Below are positions 53,262-64,000 of a stretch of 64,000 nt of DNA, piece by piece. The DNA comes from Thalassia testudinum (Eukaryota > Streptophyta > Magnoliopsida > Alismatales > Hydrocharitaceae), in the NCBI GenBank assembly GCA_037157565.1, contig JAZHRO010000002.1:79534001-79598000 (forward strand), read 5' to 3'. Under the pieces are notes generated by a model. The model did not search any database and was not told the origin of the DNA. It saw nothing but the letters and a program-made list of their open reading frames with translations. The position numbers were made by a program, and so were the translations under genes. How positions within the stretch are numbered: position 1 is the first letter of the stretch; the number at the start of each line of letters is the position of its first letter.

Positions 53262-56200
53262 CTACAAAAGCCCAAGTGACTTCAACTGCTGAACATGTTC
53301 AAGGGGGAGTGGAGGTGGGCACCAATCACCATCTGTCATCTCACCGTCAACGTCCTCCACGACGTATTCCTGAATAGGATAAAGAGAATTTGGTAACTAG
53401 AGGATTGCAACAAATCACCATTTCATAAATATTGGAGACAAAATACTGTTAAATCAGCTAAGATCTTAGCAACACCGGTTTGTAAGGCAGGTGCCTCAAA
53501 TTGAGTAGCCATTTGGGACAATCTTATGCCCCCAAGGGTACACCTGCTAATCATTAGTGTAAAAAGATGAACGTCATGGGAACTTTGAAAAGCTTAGTAA
53601 CACAAACTCACTTTCGTTAGCATCCTCTTGGCAAGTATGTGATAGTGCCTCTGCCAAATTCGCTGACCAACCATGGTAGCCACAAGCACACTATAGAATA
53701 TTCCAATAATAGTAAAAAGGCCAAGTATGATTAGTCCCATAATCAACAGCAATGGCAGACCAGCTTCGCCTGCTCCAGCTAAGCAGCCACAATCACCAGC
53801 AGCACCTGCACAACCCTCAAAGCAGGTTGTGCAGTCAGTCCACATGCAAAGTGTACCGGGAAGATGACAGTCTGCACACACACTACAAAAAAGAGAAATA
53901 AGATCATTCCAAGCACAAAAGTCTCGGCTATCCTAGACACAAATGCAGCATGTGGAACAATTTGATAGCCCACATATCTATATGCATATTTCTTAGAAAT
54001 TTTCTCCAAAAAGGCAAAAACCACTTCTATACCCAGTTCTTAAGACTACTTTCTTTAGAGACTTATCTTCCTTCAAGCAATTCCAAAGTTCCATATTTCC
54101 ACTAGAACTGCCCACAAAAAGGTACACTTAAATGCATTTGATTCCATTTCTGAGAATACGTGTCAACATCCAGAAAAAAACTATGACGCTCCAAAGAAAC
54201 CTGTCTGATTACACTGGAATCAAGAAACTCATGCAATTGCTCCTTTCATGGGTGTGGGTAAAATGACTCTCTAGTAAAGCATCGATCTGCTAAACCTAAT
54301 TGGCAGTATCATCCACTCATCTGAACCAGAATGAAATTAAACTTGAAAAACTGTTATTATGAAGTAGCAATAATTATAAAAACACCATAGCCTGGAAAAA
54401 CGACTCAAAAGTACTTCAACAGAAGGGCTGAAAGACAAGAATCTTACCCAGGATGACAACAACAAAGACACAACTCACGACACGGCTGAGCCAGATCATT
54501 GCGCACTCTACGATCATAACAGGTGATAAAGCAACCAGAAAGTCCCAACAAAGCAAAGAATAACAGTGCCCCTGAAAATTATCAGTGATAAATAGGGATC
54601 TCAATATATATAGATGTAGCAATAATTAAAAGTTTTCAATCTGTGCTGCTATTATCCGATGATGTTATACATATTACACTATCAATTCATGTATATATAC
54701 CCTTAAAAATATTTGTTAAGACTTTTTTTGCCCCTTTGTTAACTAGTTGGATAATTCACCAAGTTTAATGAAATTGGACCAAGAAAAGATGGATTATACA
54801 AAAAACCCTGTAAAATTTCTCCTTTTTGTTCATCCTAAACCAAAAGTATATGATTCACCTGCAGCAACTGCTGCCAGTGTCACCAATAAAAGAAACCAAG
54901 GGCATAGCCCTTGGCATCCACATCCACCAGAACATAGCACGATCTAAACAATGCTAGTAACATTCTTCACATAATCTCCACAAACATTTTTCCTTTAACA
55001 CAAGAAGGGCATTTAGTAGTACGATGCAGATCAATATTTAAAATTTCCACTTTTTTTTCTTCTTTCTTTTAAAAAAAGCAAAACAAAAAGCAATCCCAAA
55101 AAAAATCCTATGAATGCTCCTTTCCCTCAAAACCCATTGCAAACAGCCCCTCCCCAGCTCCCGAGTTTCTGACACCTCTTCAACACCATTCGACCTCCTC
55201 TCCAGCACTAGCACCACCATCTTGACCTCCTCTCCTGCTCCATCACCACCACTTGGGGGCCTGCTCTCCAGCAGTGCCACTTACAGAGCCCCTCTCCAGT
55301 GCTTCTGCTTCCACAATTTCTATCTGGCACCACAGCTTGAAAGCCGCTGACATTCTTTCATTTCAAAGCTGCTGCTCTCTGCTTCCAAATATCCATGTGC
55401 ACATATCTCAGTGACTTATTTTTTTAATGATAATTAGGTTTTTCATTTCTAGCAGTGACTTATAGATTTCTTTTGTATTAAACAGCATAGGTTGCTTTTT
55501 ATTTCCAGCAGTAATTATTGGTTTTTTCTTCCTTCATTGGTCTTGTATTTTTTGTTAAGTGGTTTTCCTTTCAAAGCTAGATTTTTTTTTCTGAAAAGAC
55601 TCAAAACTAGATATTCATCTGCTGTTCGGTTGTTGATATTAGATTTTTGATTTGTTGATTAGAGACTGAGATTTTTACAAGTTATACAGTGATAGATAAT
55701 ATATCTTGCTCGTTTGATGACTATATGTTGATTAAGGCCTTAGGGATCTTATAAGATATATTATATGTCATATATATTATACATCTTAAGGGTCTTATAA
55801 GAAAAGTGATTGTCATGGAATGTGTTATTTACTGTTTTCACTTTAATAGCATTCTAGAAGCACATATTTAAGCCCAATTACAGTTTACCCCAAGCACCTC
55901 GAGGCTTATACCTTGCCTCAATAATGGAGAAGCACCTTTTTGTGCCTCACATTTTTTTCAACCTTGGTTAATTCTGAAAGAGGAAATGGAACCGTCAAAA
56001 TGACACCCCCTCTTTCAAATGAGATCTCACTATCAGGGATTTTTTTTCTCTGGTCAGGGTAAACTACTATTGCTTTGTCCAGTGTTTATTTTCTAGGAAA
56101 GTTTTGTCCTGATACTGATTTGCTAAAGAAAGTTCACTGGGAATTATACGGTGTGAATGGAGGCAATATTTGTAAATATATGAATTTTACATGAGCCTGA

Positions 56201-57850
56201 TGGTGGACAGTAATGAACACACAATCTCTTAGACAATGAAAAATCAAGGTTAGGTGTAATATCAAAGAATTACAAGGGCAGATATGTAAAAATTCATGGC
56301 AAAGATATTATATGGAAAATGAAAAGAATGCACCAAAATACCTTAATATAACAGGGCTTGACTAAGTTGACTAACACATAGATAAAAACAAGAACAAAGA
56401 AGCCAATAAGCTGAATTGAATTGACTTGGTAACATGCTGTGAAATAGCTAACTTTTTTTGGTTTTCCTTAAAAAAGTTCAAAAATAATTACTGGCAAAGA
56501 CAATTAAAAGAAATCAAAACCCTAGAATCCGTAACTTCATAAAAATGGTAAATTTGAGAATGTAGGATAGCAATTACAATAAGATGTATAAAAAAGTGAA
56601 AAGTAACAGTAAACTGTGGCAAGAGATCAACCAAGAAAAAAACTTCAATACACTCAGCCCATGTATTCCAATTCTTGGATCCACAGGATGGTTATAGGAA
56701 CATGAACCCTCCAATAAGAAAATTATCAAGTATTGAGCAACAAGATAGCTCAAGCTAGTGTATTCTCAAGAGAATATTGGGCTAATCTTTCTTGAACAAG
56801 ACAGGGCAAGAGGCTAAACATAGAGCTTCTAAACCTCCAGAGAGTACGTACATCTTTTTAGCGGTTGCCCAAATTTCCCAAGCCTAGGCAACTAAGTTTA
56901 CATGACAATCCAATGGACAATAGTTGCACATTTGCTTCTGCTAGGTAATTCTTGACAAGGAGAAAACAAGCACCCATACTGCTATGCCATCATCTTTAAT
57001 AATACAAGTCAGATATGCTCGTTAAAAATTTATGCACATTAGTCATCATCTGGAAGCAATTATATGACTTTTTTTTTTTTTGAAAGGTGAATATCAGACA
57101 ATTAATTCACTTCTCCTAGCTAATACGTGAGCACTACCATCAAGCTAATTGCTACAACCATACAGGGAACAGTATTGCGTCAATGATCCACTGAAAGTTA
57201 GAAAAAGTGCAGAAGATCATTATTTGTGCTGATGGCATCTAACATGCTTGCAAAGGAAAAAGCTTTAGAACAAACTTTACTGCATCCTTTCAAGATTTAC
57301 TCAGAAGTTGTACACGTGATAAGTCACTACCTAGCACTTCACGAGAAATCTAATATTACAGCCACGTTACTTAACTGTTAGATCAAATGAGCAAGGACCA
57401 ACACACGAATAAAATGCTTTTAAGGAGAAAAGGAGAGTAAACAAGCAAAAGGATCCATCACAAAAACAATATTAAAAGTAAAAATAGAAGGTTGAGGTCA
57501 TACCACAAAAATAGTAGAAACTAAATGCATTGTCAAAATGCCAAGCATGGCGCAGCCAGTATTGTTGGTACCCATCAACCAAATATACCAGATACGACAA
57601 TGAACAAATCACCTGGATTAAGAATGTAGCAACTGGAAACAATTAGATGCTATGACATACGCATTAGAAAACAGATGAAAAACAATGAAATTCCCAAACC
57701 TACAAGTTGGACAGCCACAAAAATGCCCAATATATCTCGTGTTACAAAGAAACGAAACTTTAAAGTTCTCCATTTCCTGTCAGCATGGCACTGAACTCGT
57801 AGATGATAGGGTGCCTTGCATGTTGTGCAATGAGCAAATGCAAATCCTTC
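53262..57850 (-). CDS. RING-CH (MARCH-type) membrane E3 ubiquitin ligase, last five exons
   Basis: Exons on the minus strand: 57850-57704, 57612-57504, 54571-54448, 53882-53612, 53369-53262 (stop TAG), all with GT-AG introns and consistent phases. The first starts EGFAFAHCTTCKAPYHLRV, the end of a RING-CH finger (H, then C-x2-C); the earlier zinc ligands are in an exon off-window. Next come FVTRDILGIFVAVQL and the first membrane segments, GALLFFALLGLSGCFITCYD, RRVRNDLAQPCRELCLCCC, the Cys-rich CADCHLPGTLCMWTDCTTC, a last membrane helix (LPLLLIMGLIILGLFTIIGI), then VGQRIWQRHYHILAKRMLTK and a short acidic cytosolic tail EYVVEDVDGEMTDGDW. Such proteins are membrane-bound ubiquitin ligases; the substrate is unknown. 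No break is seen. The intron upstream of the first exon contains at least 6 kb of LINE sequence. Confidence 0.88.
57069..57200 (-). mobile_element. truncated LINE tail in a RING-CH intron
   Basis: A T run (57069-57081) followed by GAAAGGTGAATATC resembles the 3' end of the LINE at 45246 (T run then GAAGCGTAAG). It lies in the 2.9-kb intron between 57504 and 54571. The body is short and its 5' end is not defined. Confidence 0.4.
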
Positions 57851-58259
57851 CTAAAAAGAGGAAGATGTAGGCCATCATGGAAAAAAATATTCTGGGAACA
57901 AAATAATTAATAAAGCTACAACAATCAGGTTTGAGAACAAATTATTCTCGGAACAAAATATGTCACAAGAGGAATTCCATAAATAAAGTAGAATGCTACT
58001 TACTACATAGATAGCAACAACAGCCCATCATGGAAGGAAAAAAATGCAGCAAAAATGAACTGTAAAAGAACCATGCATACAGACAAGTTGATGGCAAATG
58101 ATTTGTTAATTAGAATAAATAGGTGCAACTAGGCGGTTAATTCCTTATTCAATATATAGCTTCCAGAGAGATGAGCCATATAGCATTCATAAGCACAGAA
58201 TTATCAACAGTAGAAGATTATACAGCTGATGAGACGCACATATCGTCTTAATACTAATC

Positions 58260-61200
58260 CAGAGATCAGTAACCATCCACTTCATTAATCAAAAGACAAA
58301 ATTACAAATGCAGCTTCTAAAGTCAGACAAAGAGAAGACGTCCCTTAGTACATTCTCCACCCAAGCTCTTTCCCCCCAAAAAATCATAGAGTTGTGCTAA
58401 ATCCGCAAAGACCAAAGAGCAACTGAAACAACAATCCAAATGTCAGCATTGGTTTGCACCCAATTCCTGAAAGAACGCCAGAAATCCTCCACAAACAAGG
58501 AGACTCCCTCAATCTGAGATGAGTCCACCTCTGGACCATGAACTCACAAGAAAAGAAGAGGTGGAAAATGTCTTCATCAGTAACACCACGTAAGGAGCAA
58601 GAAGCAACCATATCCACTGTCCACAAACTTCAGTGCATCTTGGTAACAAGTCTGACTCTCCAAAGAAACCACAGGAAGAGCTTTTATCTTTAACGAAACT
58701 TTCATCTGCCAAATGCATCTATAGTCCACCTGGTCATCTGACACAAAGCCAGCAACACCGCGCAACAAAAGATACATCTTCTTCAAGGAGAAAGAACCTT
58801 CAAACCATACCAAAGTATCTGATCTATCAGGGGCAATCCGAAAGTCATGTAGTAGTGACAAAAGTAACTACAAATCCTGCACTCAAGCTTCTAAGAGGCC
58901 ACCACTAACTATGGGCATCCAAGATCCAAAGGAAAGATCTTATCTATCAGAGACTGTACACATGCTCCCAAAATAGGAAGGTCAGTTGCAAGGGCATACA
59001 ATCTAGGCATCAAAATCAAAGAGGTGACACTCTTGGTCCACACATGCTCCCAAAATAGGAAGGTCTGTCCATCCCCCACCTCAGGCCGAAAGAAAGAAGA
59101 AAAGCACTGAATAACAGGCACAAAACCCCTCCAAAAGGCAACAGCACCCCAAGAAATAGTCCCCCTATGAGGTAAGTCAAGAGATGTACTGCAAGAGTCT
59201 TTCATAATCTTCTCCCATATACCGTCACCATTCTGAAGCAACCTGACCACCCATTTTGCTAGTAAAGTAGCATTGAAATCAGCAAGATCTAGCACGCCTA
59301 AACGCCCAAATTTCTTGGGCTTACACATCTCAGCCCAGGAAAAAAGTCTAAAAATCTGCCAATGTGGTCCAGACCTTTCCCAAAGAATCTCTTCCAGAGA
59401 ACATCCAGCATGCAAAAGCTTCTTAGGAGGCTTAGAGAGGTAGAAGTCTAGAATAGCGGATAGAACAAATTTAAAGAGGACCAGACATCCACCTCTAGAG
59501 AGCATCTTCCTACTCCAGGAGTTCAACCTCTTCTTGACTCTCTCTAAACCAAAGGATACCAATCTCCAACAGTGGCCCACTTCCCATTTAAGGGAAGACC
59601 CAAATAAGTGAACAGCAAGTGACCAACAGCCGTATGGAAGCACTGGGAACATGCCACAATCTCACCATCAGCCAAACCCAACGACACAAAAGCTGAGTTC
59701 CTATGGTTGACGGTTAAGCTAGAAATCTTCCCAAAAATTCCAAGCATAGCAACCAAGATTTCTGCCTCTCTACTACCCCCCCACCCCCCCGCTATGAAAA
59801 AAAAAAAAGGGTCATCTCATACTGCAACACAGGCATCAACAACGCATTAGATGATTGCAACGTAAGGCCAGAAAACAACCCACCATTGCAATCCTTGAAG
59901 CCCATCACTGGCAAAGTATCTATCACCAAATTAAAAAGAAGTGGTGTCAGCAGGCAGCGCTGGCACACCCCATGTTGCAGTTGTGTCCAAGACCCATCAA
60001 AACAACCATTAACTAAGACCATGAAGAACATAGTCATAATACACCACTTCATTGAGTTGATCCATTAACTAAGACCATGAAGGATATAGTCATAATACAT
60101 CACTTCATTCAACTGATCCAGACATCAGGGAACCCCCTTTTCCGCAAGATTTGCCAAAGATCAGGGGATAGAAACATATGCCTTTAAGAAGTCAAACTTC
60201 CAAAGGAAAGATCACCTTCTAGACCTCCTCCAAGATGCATCTCCTCAGCCAACGTAAACGACTCTTGCAAAGGCCACCGATTAACGAAAGCTAACCAAAC
60301 GGGGCTAATAATGAGTACAAAATGAAGCCTATTCACTAAGACCTTAGCAATAATCAAGTAGACTGCGTTTAATAGTGCAATGGATGATAATCATCAATAG
60401 AATCAGCCCTCACTATCTTAAGCAGAAGAAAAAAATAGAATCTATTCAATTTCTCAACACTTCAATTTTCCACTAAGAATTCCTACACATACTCATGAAG
60501 TCTCCTCAGGCACCCAAATACCTTAAAGAAAAGCACCTGAAACCCATCAGGCCCTGGGGATCCCTCCTCCTTGAGGCAGCAAACTACAACCACAACCTCA
60601 TCCTTGATGACCGGACAGACCAAATCTCCCCTCATGTCATCATCAATACTAGGTAGATCCAAACTTGGCAAACCCCAAAATGAAGCCAAAGTGTGTCGGT
60701 AATCCATGCCCTTCCTGAAAGCACCTTCGTTCCAACCCTTAAGGAGGTAATTAGGTTGGACCTCCTCCTCAAACTGGCAACTATGTGAAAGAAGCAGGTG
60801 TTTGTATCCCCCTCTTTTAGCCAAATCTACCTAAATTTTTGTCTCAGTCCATCTCCATCTTTAAATCCTTCTACTAAACCACTGTATGGCATTGTCTTCT
60901 CGTACACTAATCTACCTCTATAAGATCTCTGTTATTCCTAGCCTGATCCAAATCTAAACTAATCTGTAAAGCCTTCATGCATGTCTTCCCCCTCATCTCC
61001 TTGACCTCCTTGAACATAATCAAGGCAAACCCTCAAGTGTTGCATCTTAAGTGAAGAAGTACAGGTAGCAAAAGAGGACTAGGGCACCTCCTTCCATTTC
61101 TGCCAGACCATCTCCCTAAATTTGGGCCCCATCAACCATAACTTTTGAAACTTAAAATAAATGGTGTAAGGCGTCTCCTCATTTGAGTTCCAAACTAAAG

Positions 61201-61392
61201 GAGTATGGTCCGAAAAAGGCCTTAGTCTTGTAGTGATGTCCGCCATCTGGAATCTTTCTACCAAACTCCCAGAACATCATCTGTAGTAATAAAAAGAGTA
61301 TCCCCATCAGACAAGCTCCCGAAGCATCCTGACAAAAGCACTTGCCAACTTTATCTTCAAGCAGTTCATACCATGTGCCATTCCATGCAATG
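58260..61392 (-). mobile_element. LINE A: endonuclease end, RT, C-terminal domain
   Basis: Reading the minus strand: endonuclease end (SDHTPLVWNSNEE, 61079-61264), EGSPGPDGFQVLFFK (60483-60824), then RT (NGCFDGSWTQLQHGVCQRCL, 59792-60052, where RQG reads CQR), YLGLPLNGKW (59544-59756), RVKKRLNSWSRKMLSRGGCL and LGVLDLADFNATLLAKW (58909-59652), and a zinc-binding end (FHLFFSCEFM, 58384-58626). A 56-bp tandem duplication sits in the RT. The 3' end near 58260 has no clear A tail. The element lies in the intron upstream of the RING-CH exon at 57850. Confidence 0.8.
60006..60117. repeat. 56-bp tandem duplication in the LINE A reverse transcriptase
   Basis: CCATTAACTAAGACCATGAA and the following 36 bp occur twice (from 60006 and from 60062) with few differences. 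Because 56 is not a multiple of three, the duplication shifts the RT frame. Confidence 0.88.
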
Positions 61393-62150
61393 ATTTTTTA
61401 AAAATAGAAAAGGGCGGTTATCCGTATGATAACCACCCGAATTCATTCCATCATGTCATCAAAAGTATTACATCATCGATTACAAAGTGCACTCCCAAAA
61501 CACCACCCAAGAGGAAATGGAAGAGACAAAATTCTCCACATAGGACATCTCGCCCCTAAACACCACACCATTTCTCCCAAACCAAACACCCCACAAGGCC
61601 GCCAACACCTTTGCTCTGTCCTTCTAAGATCGGAAAGCATTTCCTCCTCCACGAACATTTCCTCTCCGGAAAGATGACCAAAAGCTAACTGTGTCGTGGG
61701 TATCTATCTAGTTGATTCCCAATCTCCACCAGACCTATGCAACGAACGGACAATGGAAGAAGAGGTGATGTATATCCTCATCTACTCCATCACAAAGTGG
61801 GCATCTCACATCATCTGTTTGGGCCCACCTCACCCTCCACTTCTTTGTCACAATCCTTCCCCTTCGTAAAAGCCAAGAGAATATCTTGACTTTCAAAGGG
61901 CAGTCCGCTAGCCAGAGCAATCTGTAGTCTCTCAAGATATCAACATCTTCATTCTGCTAGACAGTACTCAGCCTGCGAAATGGCTTCACGACAGTAAATT
62001 CCCCTTCTTCCCAATAATGGGCGTCATTCCCCACCTCCCATGCCCAGCCCTCCAATTCTTGAAGCACCTGCTAGAACTCAACAAACCTCTGATCCGAGAG
62101 GCCTCCCCAAAAGGTTGGCCACCAAGCTCCATCCTAGTAGCTTCCCACTC
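61393..62150 (-). mobile_element. LINE B: 5'-truncated insertion inside LINE A
   Basis: The minus strand gives the C-terminal region of a different LINE: VLQELEGWAWEVGNDA, RDYRLLWLADCPLKVKIFSW, then CPLCDGVDEDIHHLFFHCPF (zinc-binding C-x2-C, H-x4-H type). It ends in a short A run (reverse of 61395-61402). It separates the LINE A endonuclease start (62351) from its end (61264). Only the last ~750 bp were inserted, as usual for target-primed integration. The right border is approximate. Confidence 0.75.
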
Positions 62151-62360
62151 GGACTACCATCAGAACCAACAATCAAAAAGGCATTCATAACAATCACTTC
62201 CAATCTTTCTTTTAAGCCCTCACCAAGGGTCTCTTATCTTTCCTATAATAAGGCGAAGTTGATCCTCCACTCCCTCAAATAGTGCAAAAGACTAGCCCTT
62301 CGATTAGAGTCTCAGAGGCCCTGCACATTCCATGTGAGCACCTTAACCATGATGAACGAA
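62151..62360 (-). pseudogene. LINE A endonuclease start
   Basis: From ATG at about 62351 the minus strand reads MVKVLTWNVQGL, a stop, then DSNRRASLLHYLREW, the start of an AP-endonuclease (WNVRGL block). It ends where LINE B begins. Confidence 0.7.
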
Positions 62361-64000
62361 CCAAGGCCCCCCTAATCTTGCTAAACATGTGTCCTCTTAG
62401 CTCCAACAACCTCAACAACTTTGCATTTAGTCTCATTAAGCACATGATGTAGCACACTATGATCAACCAATGACCGCCTCCTCTTCCTAAACTTCTTCCA
62501 GTAAAAGGACTTATATAGCAACTAGTGCTTAGGAAAAATAGGATGGCAACTGAAGGAGGAGGATCTTCCACCATTCCAGAAACAGGTAGAGGTAGAGGTG
62601 GAAGGGATCATCTAATTAGCTTGTCACACCATTGCACCGAAGTGGCTAGCCAACACAATGACTATCGCAAAAGTATCTTTGACCTTCTTCCGACTCTACC
62701 CTTCCACCAGAATCCTTGGCCACAACCTAAAGACACAATGCAGGTAGAAGACTGACTCGCAAAAGCACGACAATCACAAGGGACTTGACCTAAATTAAAA
62801 AAAAAAAAGGCAAAGGGTAAAGCCCAAACGTATTGAATATGGAGCCCCCTTACATGAGCCTTGCTGCACACAGCAGCTTAAGTCCCTCATTTCCAATGGC
62901 CAACAACAAGACATCGACCCCTCCAACAACACTACACCAACTGCAGCAAAGAAAAGCCGATCCTATCAATCATCAAAGCCACGATTAATCCAAGTCAGCA
63001 CCTTAGTGGCCACTGGGGGCACCACAACGTCGCAGATGTCAAAAGCTCTAGGTGAGGTCTTCGAACGATCCACCACCATGGGAGAGGCATGACCATTAAA
63101 AAAGGAAGGGGAGTGAGGCTCCTGCAGGAAAGAAGAGAGGATGCAAAGGGTGCCCCAAATCAACACACCGAAAAATCCATCCCTAAAAGAAAAGGAAAAT
63201 TCCAACCCAAAAGTGGACGAGTCCTTTGACGTATCGAATCTGAATCCAACCTAAACATACTTCACCTATAAAGGGCACATATCTCCGTGCAATTTATGGG
63301 AAGGATCCAACCGACAGCTAGCATCCCTACCCACCATGTCCATGTCTACACGATCTCCCTTAAAGGCAACTGAATCACAATTTAGAAAGTTTCCAAAGTG
63401 GCATTTCAATTCCCCACATCTCAAAACTAACCACCGCAATCCCCGCAAACCTTAGGCACCCACCCCCACAATCGTCGCACTACCGTCAAGGACAATTTGC
63501 CACCAACATTATAACCACCTCTGCAAACAATCTAACCCTCTCCAAGACCTCCACAAAGACAACCCAGGACAAACCTCCAAGGGAAAGCATCAAACGATGA
63601 GGAACCTCAACAGTCACCTGCACCCATCATAGCTCGTCTGCATCCAAGCTACCCTTCCTACACTCATTCAAACACAAAAAGTTTGAGACGAGGAACAACA
63701 GGATCCCCCACAAACGAACTTCTACCACCTTTACTGGGAGTGAACACTCCGAGACCGTTCAATCATGCATCACAGGGTCCCTCTATATGACCTTGTTGCT
63801 TCCTATAATTAGAGTCTAAAACTGCAATTATGTATCCTCAATAGAGCATCCACATAATAGAAACATCCATCAAGGATCGAAAACTTAATGGCAAGATAGC
63901 TCAAGCAACAAGATTCCAAAGCTCTCAAAACAGCAACATACGACGGAGACTCGTTAACAATACCATCCACCAAGACACTCGCAAGGATTTCGTCAACGAC
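62361..64000 (-). mobile_element. probable LINE A ORF1 and leader, badly decayed
   Basis: Only short frames remain. Segments such as LWWVQVTVEVPHRLMLSLGG and SLGGLSWVVFVEVLERVR (about 63530-63640) resemble the W-QV--LP and W-x-G-F region of DUF4283-type ORF1. The assignment follows mainly from position upstream of the endonuclease start. The RING-CH first exons, if present, should lie beyond the window. Confidence 0.45.

Noticed and set aside
54861..54945. An additional exon of the RING-CH gene (CGCQGLCPW-type frame)
   Set aside because: The exons on either side join in phase without it, giving the family sequence FYYFCGALLFFAL; including it would break the known order.
54747..55350. Plus-strand ORFs in the RING-CH intron
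   Set aside because: Short, in a CT-rich intron of the minus-strand gene, without domains or splice context.

Overview
The window is a transposon-packed stretch of a flowering-plant nuclear genome. The retroelement lineages present (Athila, Tekay/Del, Sirevirus-like copia and L1-type LINEs), the GT-AG introns, a plant-specific SOSEKI gene and a plant-type RING-CH membrane protein gene all point to an angiosperm. I cannot name the species. No prokaryotic operon, rRNA gene, intact tRNA gene or CRISPR array was seen.

Layout. 1-9804: a decayed Athila-type Ty3/gypsy element (gag C-terminus to 3' LTR; 5' LTR off-window). Its integrase is split by a 2.7-kb solo LTR of a Tekay-like family (3280-5974, 5-bp near-identical target duplication). 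9805-12919: the chromodomain end and 3' LTR of a Tekay-like element, which itself lies inside an exon-like sequence resembling a plant VPS13-type lipid-transfer protein (12920-13082, minus). 13850-17414: an LTR-like repeat, here called family X, split by an Athila solo LTR (14282-16069, TSD GAGAA). 17415-26497: a third, older Athila LTR split by a 7.3-kb Sirevirus-like Ty1/copia element on the minus strand (17588-24891, TSD TTTAA, two LTRs, PBS, PPT). That element has lost its integrase core and reverse transcriptase but keeps an extra ORF downstream of RNase H. 26881-36135: a LINE on the plus strand, broken by a 563-bp LTR-type insertion and by a 5.9-kb pile-up of LTR fragments. 36136-41217: AT-rich intergenic DNA. 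41278-43846: an apparently intact five-exon SOSEKI gene, plus strand. 45246 to about 51530: a LINE on the minus strand carrying a C-terminal RNase H domain. 53262-57850: the last five exons of a RING-CH membrane E3 ligase gene, minus strand. From about 58260 to the window end, its upstream intron is occupied by a LINE that is itself interrupted by a second LINE.

Host genes are few: SOSEKI (polarity/DIX-like polymer protein), the RING-CH ubiquitin ligase (5' exons off-window) and a broken VPS13-like exon. Everything else of size is nested retroelement DNA. Target-site duplications let the relative order be read: in each pair the interrupted element is the older.

The most unusual structure is in the LTRs. 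The Tekay-like LTRs carry arrays of the palindrome AGACGTCT and a stem-loop whose arms vary in compensated fashion in three copies. A copia-like LTR at 28.7-29.8 kb carries the same motif. The Athila LTRs each carry a tRNA-like A-box/B-box pair at nearly constant spacing and another covarying hairpin. The Sirevirus-like element repeats GGTCGATCAA in its LTRs and next to its extra ORF.
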